Assembly (NCBI GenBank): GCA_027864655.1
Contig: JAQAZG010000004.1
Location: 1 to 64,000, forward strand
From: Oleispirillum naphthae
GTDB lineage: Bacteria > Pseudomonadota > Alphaproteobacteria > Rhodospirillales > Rhodospirillaceae
DNA length: 64,000 bases
Direction: 5' to 3'
Position numbers and translations under genes: made by a program. Under the pieces are notes generated by a model. The model did not search any database and was not told where the DNA came from. It saw nothing but the letters and a program-made list of their open reading frames with translations. Position 1 is the stretch's first letter, and every line of letters begins with the position of its first letter. Shown here piece by piece: positions 8,128 through 18,212 of this stretch.

Positions 8128-9714
8128 TCAATGGCGGAAGTGTCGCATTCCGGTGAACACCATGGCAAGGTTCGCGTCGTCGGCGGCGGCGATCACCTCG
8201 GCGTCGCGGATCGAGCCGCCGGGCTGGATCACCGCCGTGGCCCCGGCTTCCGCCGCGGCGAGGAGGCCGTCGGCGAAGGGGAAGAAGGCGTCGGAGGCGA
8301 CGACGCTGCCCTTGGCGAGGGAGGCGGGAAGCTTGGCGATGTCCGCGGCGTCGCCCGCCTTGTGCGCGGCGATGCGCGAGGAATCGACGCGGCTCATCTG
8401 TCCCGCGCCGATGCCGACGGTTGCGCCGTCCTTGGCATAGACGATGGCGTTGGACTTGACGTGCTTGGCGACGGTGAAGGCGAAGAGGAGGTCGCGCAGC
8501 TCCTGCTCCGTCGGCGCACGCTTGGTCACCACTTTCACGTCGGCGGCGGCGATGCGGCCGTTGTCGCGCGACTGCATGAGGATGCCGCCGGAGAGCGTTT
8601 TGGCGAACCAGCCGGGGGCCGCGGCATCCGGCATGCCGCCGGTGAGCAAGAGGCGCAGGTTCTTCTTCGCGGCGAAGATGGCGAGCGCGCCGTCCTCCGC
8701 CTCGGGGGCGATCACCACCTCGGTGAAGATCTTCGCGACCTCTTCGGCAAGCGCCGTGGTGAGCGTGCGGTTGACTGCGACGATGCCGCCGAAGGCGCTG
8801 ACCGGGTCGCATTTCAGCGCCTCGGCATAAGCGGCGGAGAGGTCCTTGCCGGTGGCGACGCCGCAGGGATTGGCGTGCTTGATGATCGCCACCGCCGGAG
8901 CCTCGAACTCGGCGACCAGCTCGAACGCGGCATCGGTGTCGTTGAGGTTGTTGTAGGAGAGCTCCTTGCCCTGCACCTGGCGCGCGGTGGCGACGCCGGG
9001 GCGCGCCGCGCCGTCGGTGTAGAACGCCGCCTGCTGGTGCGGGTTCTCGCCGTAGCGCAGTTCCTGCGCCAGTGTGCCGGTGAGGAACAGGCGCTCGGGG
9101 AAGGTCTTGCCTTCCTGCCGCGAGAACCAGGTGGAGATCGCCGCATCGTAGGCGCCGGTGCGGGCGAAGGCCTTCCCCGCCATGGCACGGCGGAAGGCGG
9201 CGGCGGTGGCGCCGCCGTTGGCGGCGATTTCGGCGAGCAGCGGCGTATAGTCCGCGGGATCGACGATCACGGTGACGGCGGCGTGGTTCTTCGCCGCGGC
9301 GCGGATCATCGAGGGGCCGCCGATGTCGATGTTCTCGACGCAGGTTTCGAAGTCCGCGCCCTTGGCCACGGTGGCCTCGAACGGGTAGAGGTTGACCACC
9401 ACCAGGTCGATCGGCGGAATGCCGTGGTCGGCCATCGCCGCCTCGTGCGCCGCGTTGCCGCGGATGCCGAGGATGCCGCCGTGGATCTTCGGGTGCAGGG
9501 TCTTCACCCGGCCGTCCAGCATCTCGGGGAAACCGGTGTGATCCGCCACTTCCGTCACCGGGATGCCCGCATCGCGGATCGCCGCGGCGGAGCCGCCGGT
9601 GGAGAGCAGGACCACGCCCGCATCGTGCAGGGCGCGGGCCAGGTCCACCAGGCCGGTCTTGTCGGAAACCGAAATCAGGGCGCGGGCAATCCGCGGGTTC
9701 AACGTCTCAGCCAT
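8128..9714 (-). CDS. purH: Bifunctional AICAR transformylase/IMP cyclohydrolase
   Basis: The enzyme catalyses the last two steps of de novo purine synthesis, AICAR to FAICAR with 10-formyl-THF and then to IMP. Its 528 residues are the normal length. The N-terminal MGS-like cyclohydrolase domain (about residues 1-150) shows [15 protein letters not shown] and [16 protein letters not shown]. The transformylase domain follows, with [17 protein letters not shown] and the C-terminal SDAFFPFAD and QPGGSIRD. An AGAGGA ribosome-binding site precedes the ATG. A 10-formyl-THF-dependent sugar formyltransferase occurs later in the window, but no direct link is implied. Confidence 0.97.
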   Translation of the reverse strand: MAETLNPRIARALISVSDKTGLVDLARALHDAGVVLLSTGGSAAAIRDAGIPVTEVADHTGFPEMLDGRVKTLHPKIHGGILGIRGNAAHEAAMADHGIPPIDLVVVNLYPFEATVAKGADFETCVENIDIGGPSMIRAAAKNHAAVTVIVDPADYTPLLAEIAANGGATAAAFRRAMAGKAFARTGAYDAAISTWFSRQEGKTFPERLFLTGTLAQELRYGENPHQQAAFYTDGAARPGVATARQVQGKELSYNNLNDTDAAFELVAEFEAPAVAIIKHANPCGVATGKDLSAAYAEALKCDPVSAFGGIVAVNRTLTTALAEEVAKIFTEVVIAPEAEDGALAIFAAKKNLRLLLTGGMPDAAAPGWFAKTLSGGILMQSRDNGRIAAADVKVVTKRAPTEQELRDLLFAFTVAKHVKSNAIVYAKDGATVGIGAGQMSRVDSSRIAAHKAGDAADIAKLPASLAKGSVVASDAFFPFADGLLAAAEAGATAVIQPGGSIRDAEVIAAADDANLAMVFTGMRHFRH

Positions 9715-9745
9715 TGGCCGTCCTCTTTATCGAAAGTCTCGGGTG

Positions 9746-11650
<1,905 letters not shown>

Positions 11651-11734
11651 GAAGACTTCTTCGGTTGCCGCTGAAATGCGGGCGAGAAGGTACACCCTTT
11701 GCCCGTGCATCGGAAGCAAAAGCCGAAACCGGAC

Positions 11735-12724
11735 TCACGCCGCGTCGCGGTTGCGGTATTTCGACTGGAAGAGGGCCAGAATCAACGCGGTGGCGACCGC
11801 CGCCGCGGCCAGGGCGAGCCACGGGCCGGTACGCGCGGCGGCACGCGCGAGCGCGATGAGGACGATATCGGCAAAGGCGATGAGCGCGCTTACCCGCGCG
11901 TGCGACCAGCCGCCCTGCGTCGCCCGCTGGTAGAAGTGTTCGCGGTGCGCCCGCCACACCGGCTTTCCGGCGAATGCCCGGCGCGCGAGCGTGACCGTGG
12001 CGTCCGCCCAGTAGACGGCGGGCAGGATCAGCGCCACCGCCCAGCCCGCGGGGTGCAGCGCGGTCATGCTGAGCAGCAGGTAGCCGAGGACGAAGCCGAG
12101 CGGAATGCTGCCGACGTCGCCCATGAAGATCTTCGCGGGGTGCCAGTTCCAGACCAGGAAGCCGAGCGTCGTCCCGGCGACGATGGCGAGAGGCCCGCCC
12201 GCCAGAACCCCCGGTGCGGCGACGAACAGGCCGAGCGCGATGGCGATGGTCTCCACCCCGGTGATGCCGTCGATGCCGTCCATGAAGTTGAACAGGTTGA
12301 CGAACCACACCCAGGCGAGGCCGAGGACAAGCTTTTCCGCCCACGACGGGAGAAGCCCGCCGAGGATCGCGCTTTTCGGCATCAGGGCGAGGACGGCGGC
12401 GGCGGCAACGATCTGCGCGGCGAAGCGCGGCAGCGGCGTCAGGGTGCGGCGGTCGTCGATCCAGGAAACCGCGGCGAGCAGCAGCGCGCCCGCCAGCATC
12501 GCCCAGTCGGCGGCGGAGCCGCCGTGGCTGGAAAACCAGACCGCCAGGCCGCCGAGGACCAAAGGCGTCACCGCCAGGCCGCCGCCGCGCGGCGTGGGGA
12601 CGGCGTGGCTGCTGCGCGCGTTGGGCATGTCGAGAATCCGCCGCGCCCGCAACCAGCGCAGCGCCAGGCCGGTGGCCGCCGCCCCGGCGAGGCAGAAGCC
12701 GCCGAAGAGAAGGCCCGGCGTCAT
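11735..12724 (-). CDS. wbpL: WbpL/WecA-family undecaprenyl-phosphate sugar-1-phosphate transferase
   Basis: This polytopic membrane protein (329 residues, about 10-11 helices) initiates glycan synthesis by moving HexNAc-1-phosphate from a UDP-sugar to undecaprenyl phosphate. Family motifs are the DD of SWIDDRR (near residue 90), FNFMDGIDGITG (near 145), IFMGDVGS (near 190) and the C-terminal loop HREHFYQRA typical of the WbpL/WecA branch. Its ATG overlaps the stop of the upstream fused polymerase-glycosyltransferase gene (ATGA). QuiNAc/FucNAc-1-P is the likely donor sugar given the neighbouring dehydratase, but that is inference. Confidence 0.88.
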   Translation of the reverse strand: MTPGLLFGGFCLAGAAATGLALRWLRARRILDMPNARSSHAVPTPRGGGLAVTPLVLGGLAVWFSSHGGSAADWAMLAGALLLAAVSWIDDRRTLTPLPRFAAQIVAAAAVLALMPKSAILGGLLPSWAEKLVLGLAWVWFVNLFNFMDGIDGITGVETIAIALGLFVAAPGVLAGGPLAIVAGTTLGFLVWNWHPAKIFMGDVGSIPLGFVLGYLLLSMTALHPAGWAVALILPAVYWADATVTLARRAFAGKPVWRAHREHFYQRATQGGWSHARVSALIAFADIVLIALARAAARTGPWLALAAAAVATALILALFQSKYRNRDAA

Positions 12725-15123
12725 GCCCCGGTCTCCGCCGCGGCGAGCGAGCGGTAGAGCGCCTCCACCTGCGCCGCGACGATCGGGTCGGCATAGGTTT
12801 CCTCGATGCGGCGGCGCGCCTCCGCGCCCATGCGGCGGCGCAGCGCCGGGTCGGCGGCGAGGCGGGCGATCGCCTCGGCGATGGCGGCGGAATCCTTCAC
12901 CGGCACCAGCAGGCCGTTCTCCCCGTCGGCCACCAGGCTGCGGCAGCCCGGCGCATCGGCGGCGATCAGCGGACGGCCGCAGGCCGCCGCCTCCAGCAAC
13001 GCCTTGGGCATGCCCTCGCGGTAGGAGGGCAGCAGCGCGATGTGGCTTTCCGCCCAGACCTGTCCGATGTCCTTGCGCGGACCCTTCCACTCGATCAGGC
13101 CGTCGGCGTTCCACAGGCACAGGGTGGCGGGGTGGATGCTCTGCGGGTTGGCCGGGTCCACGTCGCCGACCAGGCGCAGCCGCACCGGCAGGCCGCGCTC
13201 GCGCAGGATGCGCGCCGCCTCCACCGTCTCGCCGATGCCCTTGTCCCACAGCATGCGGGAGACCACGGAGACGACGATGGTTTCGCCCGGCGGTTCCGGC
13301 AGCGGGCGGAAGCGTTCGGCGTCCACGCCCGACCCGGGGATGAGGACGATGCGCTCCGGCGCGATCACCCCGGCCTTGGCGAAGATCGCCGCGTCGTCCG
13401 GGTTCTGCACCAGAAGGCGCGAGCCCGGGCGGTCCAGCGCCAGGCGCAGCGCCGCCAGAACCACCCGCCGCAGCAGCCCGGCCTTGCGGCCCTCGCTGAT
13501 GAACAAAAAGCCCAGGCCGATCATCGCGTTGACCGCCACCGGAATTCCCGCCAGCTGCGCCGCGATGGCGCCGTAGACCACCGGCTTCAGCGCGACATGG
13601 TGCACCAGGGCGGGCGTGGTCTCCTCGTAACAGCGGCGCAGGCCGTTGAGGGCCAGGTATTCGCGCAAGGGATTGGTGGAGGCGCGGTTCACCGGCCAGG
13701 GGTGGACGGCGTAGCCGAGCGCCTCGATCTGCGCGCGCTTGTCCTTCACCGCGCAGACGACGCCGACGGTGAAGCCCGCCGCCTTGGCCGCGCCCGCCAT
13801 CGGCAGGCGGTGCGACAGGAAGGCGAAGTCCTCGGTCACGGCAAACAGCATGCGCGGCGCGGGCTCGGCGGGAATTGCCGGGCGGGCGGACAGGATGAGG
13901 AAGAGGAAGACGAAGGTCACCCCCCACCACGGCGCCCAGATCGAGAAGTTGAAGCACGCCGTCCCCCAGAAGGCGCACGACAGGGCGAGGCGCGCCGCGT
14001 GGCGCAGGCTGCCGCCGCGGAACACCGCCAGCGCGTCGCGCACGATCAGCCCGGCCACGGCGAGGAAGGCGGGCGCGAAGCCGATGCCGCCCGTCTCGGC
14101 GAGGATTTCCAGAATCCAGTTGTGCGGATGCGACGGCACGAAGGCCTGCCCCGCGCCGGGGATCAGGTGGTCGGCCCCGGGAATGTGGGCGATGGCGTTG
14201 AGCCCGATGCCGATCCACGGCCGTTCCGGCAGACGCTCCAGAATGAAGGCCCAGATGTGCTGGCGCTGGTATTCCACCAGCCACAGCGGCAGGCCGAGCG
14301 CGCCGATGTTTTCGGGGTTGCGTCCGCCCGGGTGCAGCGCGAGCGCGGCCACCGCCGCCGCGGCGAGGACGAGAAGGACGGGAATCGCCAGCCGCGCCCG
14401 GGGAGACCGCGCCGCCGGCAGGAAGAGGGCGGCGAGACCTGCCACCGCCAGACCGGCGAAGGCGTCGCGGCTGTCGGTGGCGACGGCGAACACGGCATAA
14501 AGCACGGCCCCGGCGCACGCGGCGATGCGGCGCGCGCCGGGCTGGGCCCAGCCCGCCCAGGCGAGGAAAGGCACGACGCAGACGAGGGCGGTGGAAAACG
14601 CCTTGTAGCGCATCCACGGGCCGTCTCCCGCGCCGGTGCGGCGCAGGGCGGCGATGGTTTCCGGCGCGAGGACGAGGGCCGCCAGGGACAGGGCGAGCGC
14701 CGCGGCGATGCCGAACAGCAGGAAGTCCCGGGCGATGCGGGCGAGGCGCGGGGCGCGGTCGAGGATCGACCACAAATAGACGCCGCCGCCCAGGACCACG
14801 GCGACGCGCAGCCAGGTTCCGGCGCTTTCCAGCCGGTCCGGGGAGACGAACAGGTTGGGCGCCCAGGCAAGCAGCATCACCACGCATGCAAGCCCCAGCG
14901 GATGAAACAGCGCGGCGAGCAGCAACCGCCGCGCATGCCGGGCGCGGTCGGGCACGGAGAGCCCGGCAAGCAGGGCGGCGGCGGCCACGATCAGAACCGG
15001 GGCGGCGCCGAAGGCGCCTGCGGGAACCACGAGACCGATCAAAGCGGCGGTCAGGCGATGACGCCACGACTCCGAAGACAGGGAAACGGACTGGGACAAG
15101 ACGGCAAGCTCCGCACCGGCCAC
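12721..15123 (-). CDS. O-antigen polymerase/ligase-like protein fused to a GT4 glycosyltransferase
   Basis: This is one uninterrupted 800-residue frame. Residues 1 to about 415 are a polytopic Wzy/WaaL-like domain with about 11 helices and the periplasmic-loop motif PSHPHNWILEILAETGG, characteristic of O-antigen ligases and polymerases. From MLFAVTEDF (Met 425) a complete GT-B glycosyltransferase begins. It has the family-4 donor-site segment SYREGMPKALLEAAACGRP near residue 700 and the PVKDSAAIAEAI tail. Both activities are normally encoded separately. The gene overlaps wbpL by four bases and opens the minus-strand set. Whether the membrane half polymerises or ligates cannot be told from sequence. 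Confidence 0.82.
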   Translation of the reverse strand: MAGAELAVLSQSVSLSSESWRHRLTAALIGLVVPAGAFGAAPVLIVAAAALLAGLSVPDRARHARRLLLAALFHPLGLACVVMLLAWAPNLFVSPDRLESAGTWLRVAVVLGGGVYLWSILDRAPRLARIARDFLLFGIAAALALSLAALVLAPETIAALRRTGAGDGPWMRYKAFSTALVCVVPFLAWAGWAQPGARRIAACAGAVLYAVFAVATDSRDAFAGLAVAGLAALFLPAARSPRARLAIPVLLVLAAAAVAALALHPGGRNPENIGALGLPLWLVEYQRQHIWAFILERLPERPWIGIGLNAIAHIPGADHLIPGAGQAFVPSHPHNWILEILAETGGIGFAPAFLAVAGLIVRDALAVFRGGSLRHAARLALSCAFWGTACFNFSIWAPWWGVTFVFLFLILSARPAIPAEPAPRMLFAVTEDFAFLSHRLPMAGAAKAAGFTVGVVCAVKDKRAQIEALGYAVHPWPVNRASTNPLREYLALNGLRRCYEETTPALVHHVALKPVVYGAIAAQLAGIPVAVNAMIGLGFLFISEGRKAGLLRRVVLAALRLALDRPGSRLLVQNPDDAAIFAKAGVIAPERIVLIPGSGVDAERFRPLPEPPGETIVVSVVSRMLWDKGIGETVEAARILRERGLPVRLRLVGDVDPANPQSIHPATLCLWNADGLIEWKGPRKDIGQVWAESHIALLPSYREGMPKALLEAAACGRPLIAADAPGCRSLVADGENGLLVPVKDSAAIAEAIARLAADPALRRRMGAEARRRIEETYADPIVAAQVEALYRSLAAAETGA

Positions 15124-15273
15124 GACGCGCCGAGGCTACGGTGCCGCCACGCCGCCGTCAAGCAGCGCCCCGGGAGGAGAGAAAAACCAGGCCGGGGGGC
15201 GCCCTGCCCTGGACCCGCAAGGGGATCGTAGCCGTTCCCGAGGTGGGGCGGCAGCCCCGCCTGCTTGCAGGCG
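15124..15273. repeat. Intergenic gap with a partial composite repeat
   Basis: The 150-bp gap between rsmB and the polymerase fusion contains AAAAACCAGGCCGGGG...CCCTGGACCC (about 15182-15223). This matches the left flank of the palindromic elements near 5.97 and 16.58 kb, but here it lacks the central palindrome. It appears to be a solo flank module. No other feature is seen. Confidence 0.5.
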
Positions 15274-16530
15274 TTATCCCCGGCGGAAGCGGGCGGCGAA
15301 GAAGCCGTCGAGGCCGCCCGCATCGGGCAGGTGGCAGGGCAGGGTGCGCAGCGCGCCGTCGGGGCGGAGCGCGAAGTCCCAGCCGCCGATTTCCGCGGCG
15401 CTAATCGGCGCGGGCGCGAAGCCCGGCGGCGGCGCGGCGGTCTCCTCCTCCGGCTGCAGCGAGCAGACGCAATAGACCAGGGTTCCGCCCGGCTTGACCA
15501 GACGCGCGGCATCGGCGAGGAGGCGCTTCTGGGTTTCCGCCAGGCTCGCGACGTCGGCGGGGGATTTGATCCACGCGGCGTCGGGGTGGCGGCGCAGGGT
15601 TCCGGTGGCGGAGCACGGCGCGTCCATCAGCACCGCGTCGAAGGGCTCGGGCGGGGTCCACGCCGCGGCGTCGGCGGCGACGATCTCGGCGGCGAGCCCG
15701 GTGCGCGCGAGGTTCTCGCGCAGGCGGTCGAGGCGCGCCGCCGAGCGGTCGAGCGCGGTGACGTTTGCGCCCGCGGCGGCGAGTTGCAGGGTCTTGCCGC
15801 CCGGTGCGGCGCAAAGGTCGAGCACGCGCTTGCCCGCGACGTCGCCGAACAGGCGGGCGGGCAGGGCGGCGGCGGCGTCCTGCACCCACCATGCGCCCCC
15901 GGCGAAGCCGGGCAGTTCCTCCAGCGGACCTGCGGGGCGCAGGCGCAGGCTGCCGGTGGGCAAAACCGTAGCCTCCAGGCGCGCGGCCCAGTCTTCGGCC
16001 TCGGCGGGGTTGCGCAGACTGATGTCGAGCGGCGGCTCGGCGAGCAGCGCGCCCGCGATGCGGCGCGCCGTCTCCTCGCCGTAGGCGGAAGTCCAGGAGG
16101 CGAGCAGCCAGTCGGGCAGGTTGGCGGCCTTGCGCCGCACCGAATCGAAGGCCGAAGGATCGCGCTGCACCCGGCGGATCACCGCGTTGACCAGGCCCGA
16201 CTGGCGGAAAAAGCCCTTGTCGCGCGCCAGCGCGACGGAGGTGGAGGAGACCGCGTGCGGCGAGGTGCCCATGTAGAACGCCTGGGTCAGTCCAATGGCG
16301 AGCACATGACGTACCCCGCGCGCCGAGGGCGGCAGCGGGCGGCCGAGGCAGGCATCGATCACCGCGTCGATCTCTCCCTTGCGGCGCAGGGCGAGGGCGA
16401 CGAGGGCGCGGGCGAAGGCGCGGTCGCGCACCGGCAACTCGCGGGTGAGGCGGGAAAACGCCTCGTCCATCGGCTGGCGGCGGTCGAGAACGGCCTTCAG
16501 AATTTCATAAGCGGCGGCACGGTGCGGCAT
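15274..16530 (-). CDS. rsmB: 16S rRNA (cytosine-C5)-methyltransferase, RsmB family
   Basis: This 418-residue protein has an N-terminal NusB-like RNA-binding domain (about 1-140, AAYEILKAVLDRRQPMDEAF) and a C-terminal SAM-dependent methyltransferase domain. Typical residues are VLDLCAAPGGKT for SAM binding, DAPCSATGTLRRHPD with the first catalytic Cys, and VYCVCSLQPEE with the nucleophile Cys. It methylates C967 of 16S rRNA in relatives. I start at ATG 16530; upstream in-frame codons run into the palindromic repeat and are not protein-like. It is a housekeeping gene lodged between glycan genes. Confidence 0.92.
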   Translation of the reverse strand: MPHRAAAYEILKAVLDRRQPMDEAFSRLTRELPVRDRAFARALVALALRRKGEIDAVIDACLGRPLPPSARGVRHVLAIGLTQAFYMGTSPHAVSSTSVALARDKGFFRQSGLVNAVIRRVQRDPSAFDSVRRKAANLPDWLLASWTSAYGEETARRIAGALLAEPPLDISLRNPAEAEDWAARLEATVLPTGSLRLRPAGPLEELPGFAGGAWWVQDAAAALPARLFGDVAGKRVLDLCAAPGGKTLQLAAAGANVTALDRSAARLDRLRENLARTGLAAEIVAADAAAWTPPEPFDAVLMDAPCSATGTLRRHPDAAWIKSPADVASLAETQKRLLADAARLVKPGGTLVYCVCSLQPEEETAAPPPGFAPAPISAAEIGGWDFALRPDGALRTLPCHLPDAGGLDGFFAARFRRG

Positions 16531-16627
16531 GGCCGCAAGGCATACGGCAAAAGTGGGGGAAAGGGAAGAGCGGGGAAAACCAGGCCGGGCCCTGCCCGGA
16601 CCCGCGAGGGGCCGGGAGGCCCCTCGA

Positions 16628-16721
16628 CCCCGTAACTTGTTTTTCGCCGCGTAGCGGCAGGCAACCGTCACGTCGCGTGATGACTCTATGGCGCTCCGCG
16701 CGAAAACCAAAAGTTATGGGG
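16628..16721. repeat. Palindromic intergenic element, copy 4
   Basis: This 94-bp copy runs from CCCCGTAACTTGTTTTTCGCC to GCGAAAACCAAAAGTTATGGGG, with the interior CGCGTAGCGGC/GGCGCTCCGCG. On its left are hairpins GGGCCCTGCCC and CGAGGGGCC/GGCCCCTCG; on its right is GCGAGGGGAC/GTCCCCTCGC. It lies between the end of tviB and the start of rsmB, on the minus strand. Confidence 0.82.
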
Positions 16722-16724
16722 TGC

Positions 16725-16747
16725 GCGAGGGGACCGAGTCCCCTCGC
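16725..16747 (-). terminator. Terminator of the tviB transcript
   Basis: GCGAGGGGAC and GTCCCCTCGC form a perfect 10-bp stem about 20 bases beyond the tviB stop codon. AAAGTTCTGGTTTT lies beside it. Together they form an inverted counterpart of the gdhB terminator region. Confidence 0.55.
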
Positions 16748-16767
16748 AAAGTTCTGGTTTTTTCCCG

Positions 16768-18057
16768 TCACAACCGCCAGAGGTCGATGCCGGGCGGCAG
16801 GGCGGTGCGGTCGAGCGCGCCCTTGACGTCGGCGACGATGCCCGCGCCGTCCTTGAGCAGGGGCAGGATGGCGGGCCAGCCGCCGTTGCGGAAAGCGGCG
16901 TGGGACACCGCGAGCACCACCGCGTCGGCGGGTTTCAGCTCAGCGGCGGGGAGCAGGCGGACGCCGTATTCGGCGAAGGCTTCCTCCGGGTCGGCGACCG
17001 GGTCGTGCATCTGCACCGCGATGCCGAAGGCGGCGAGTTCCGCCACGATGTCCACCACCTTGGTGTTGCGGATGTCGGGCACGTCCTCCTTGAAGGTGAG
17101 GCCGAGCACGGTGACCAGCGGGCGGACGCAGCCGCCGCGGGCGAGCAGGCGGCGCACCACCTCCCGCGCCACGTGGGGGCCCATGCCGTCGTTGATGCGG
17201 CGTCCGGCGAGGATGACCTCGGGGTGGTAGCCCGCGCGTTCCGCGCGGTGGGTGAGGTAGTAGGGGTCCACGCCGATGCAGTGGCCGCCGACGAGGCCCG
17301 GCGAGAACGGCAGGAAGTTCCATTTCGTCCCCGCCGCCGCCAGCACGTCGCGGGTGTCGATGCCGAGGCGGGCGAAGATCAGCGACAGTTCGTTCATCAG
17401 GGCGATGTTGATGTCGCGCTGGGTGTTCTCGATCACCTTGGCGGCTTCCGCCACCTTGAGCGACGGCGCCTGGTGGATGCCCGCGGTGACCACCGCGCCG
17501 TAGACCGCGGCGACGGTTTCCAGGGTGGCCGCGTCGGAGCCGGAGACCACCTTCCTGATGGTGGTGAATCGGTGTTCCTTGTCGCCGGGATTGATCCGTT
17601 CCGGGCTGTAGCCGACGGTGAAGTCGCGGCCGAATTTCAGGCCGCTTTCCGCCTCCAGCACCGGCACGCAGTCCTCCTCCGTCGCGCCGGGGTAGACCGT
17701 GCTCTCGTAGACGACGATGTCGCCGGTCTTGAGCACGCGCCCGACGGTGCGCGAGGCGGCGATGAGGGGGCGGAGGTCGGGCAGCCGCGCCTCGTCGATC
17801 GGCGTCGGCACGGTGACGATGTGGAAGTCGGCCTGGGCGAGATCGGCGGGATCGGAGGTGAAGAAGAGGTCGGCCTCGCGCAGTTCGGCTTCCGGCACTT
17901 CGCCGGTGCGGTCGCGGCCTTCCGCGAGTTCGCGGATGCGCCGCCGGTTGATGTCGAAGGCGACGATGCGCCCCCCGGAACGGCCGAAAGCGACGGCCAG
18001 CGGCAGCCCGACGTAACCGAGGCCGACGACGGAAATCTTGCGTGCGTGCGTGCTCAT
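16768..18057 (-). CDS. tviB: UDP-N-acetylglucosamine 6-dehydrogenase (TviB/WbpA/WbpO type)
   Basis: This cytoplasmic enzyme (429 residues) oxidises C6 of a UDP-HexNAc twice with NAD to give the uronic acid. Features are the Rossmann motif GLGYVGLP (about 11-18), VPTPID, the substrate segment YESTVYPGATEE, SPERINPGD and the catalytic cysteine in LVGGHCIGVDPYYL near residue 265. The IGVDPYYLT form is typical of the TviB/WbpO branch, which acts on UDP-GlcNAc or UDP-GalNAc. It supplies UDP-GlcNAcA to WlbA/WbpB encoded at 24978. The start MSTHARK was chosen over longer upstream frames. Confidence 0.9.
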   Translation of the reverse strand: MSTHARKISVVGLGYVGLPLAVAFGRSGGRIVAFDINRRRIRELAEGRDRTGEVPEAELREADLFFTSDPADLAQADFHIVTVPTPIDEARLPDLRPLIAASRTVGRVLKTGDIVVYESTVYPGATEEDCVPVLEAESGLKFGRDFTVGYSPERINPGDKEHRFTTIRKVVSGSDAATLETVAAVYGAVVTAGIHQAPSLKVAEAAKVIENTQRDINIALMNELSLIFARLGIDTRDVLAAAGTKWNFLPFSPGLVGGHCIGVDPYYLTHRAERAGYHPEVILAGRRINDGMGPHVAREVVRRLLARGGCVRPLVTVLGLTFKEDVPDIRNTKVVDIVAELAAFGIAVQMHDPVADPEEAFAEYGVRLLPAAELKPADAVVLAVSHAAFRNGGWPAILPLLKDGAGIVADVKGALDRTALPPGIDLWRL

Positions 18058-18097
18058 GTCATGCCCGAGATTTGGCGAGAAGGAATAAAACGCCCGG

Positions 18098-18126
18098 ATG
18101 CTACCCGCCACGACTGCGCACGACAA
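18098..18126 (-). promoter_or_regulatory. Possible sigma-70-like promoter for tviB
   Basis: On the minus strand TTGTCG (18121-18126) and TAGCAT (18098-18103) are separated by 17 bases, about 40 bases upstream of the tviB start. Both match the consensus only moderately, so this is tentative. Confidence 0.3.
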
Positions 18127-18212
18127 GGACGATCGTGGCCGCGGGTTTGACGCCGCGGCGTTTCCCTGGCAAACCAGAGCCTGCTGACGGGATCATCGGG
18201 CGCGGGTGCATC

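Noticed and set aside
16531-16710. An upstream start for rsmB
   Set aside because: The extra residues translate through the repeat and stem-loops; the family begins at the NusB-like domain.
18042-18212. An N-terminal extension of the first asparagine synthase
   Set aside because: The nucleophile cysteine must follow the initiator; GTG 18213 gives Met-Cys and the upstream segment is not protein-like.
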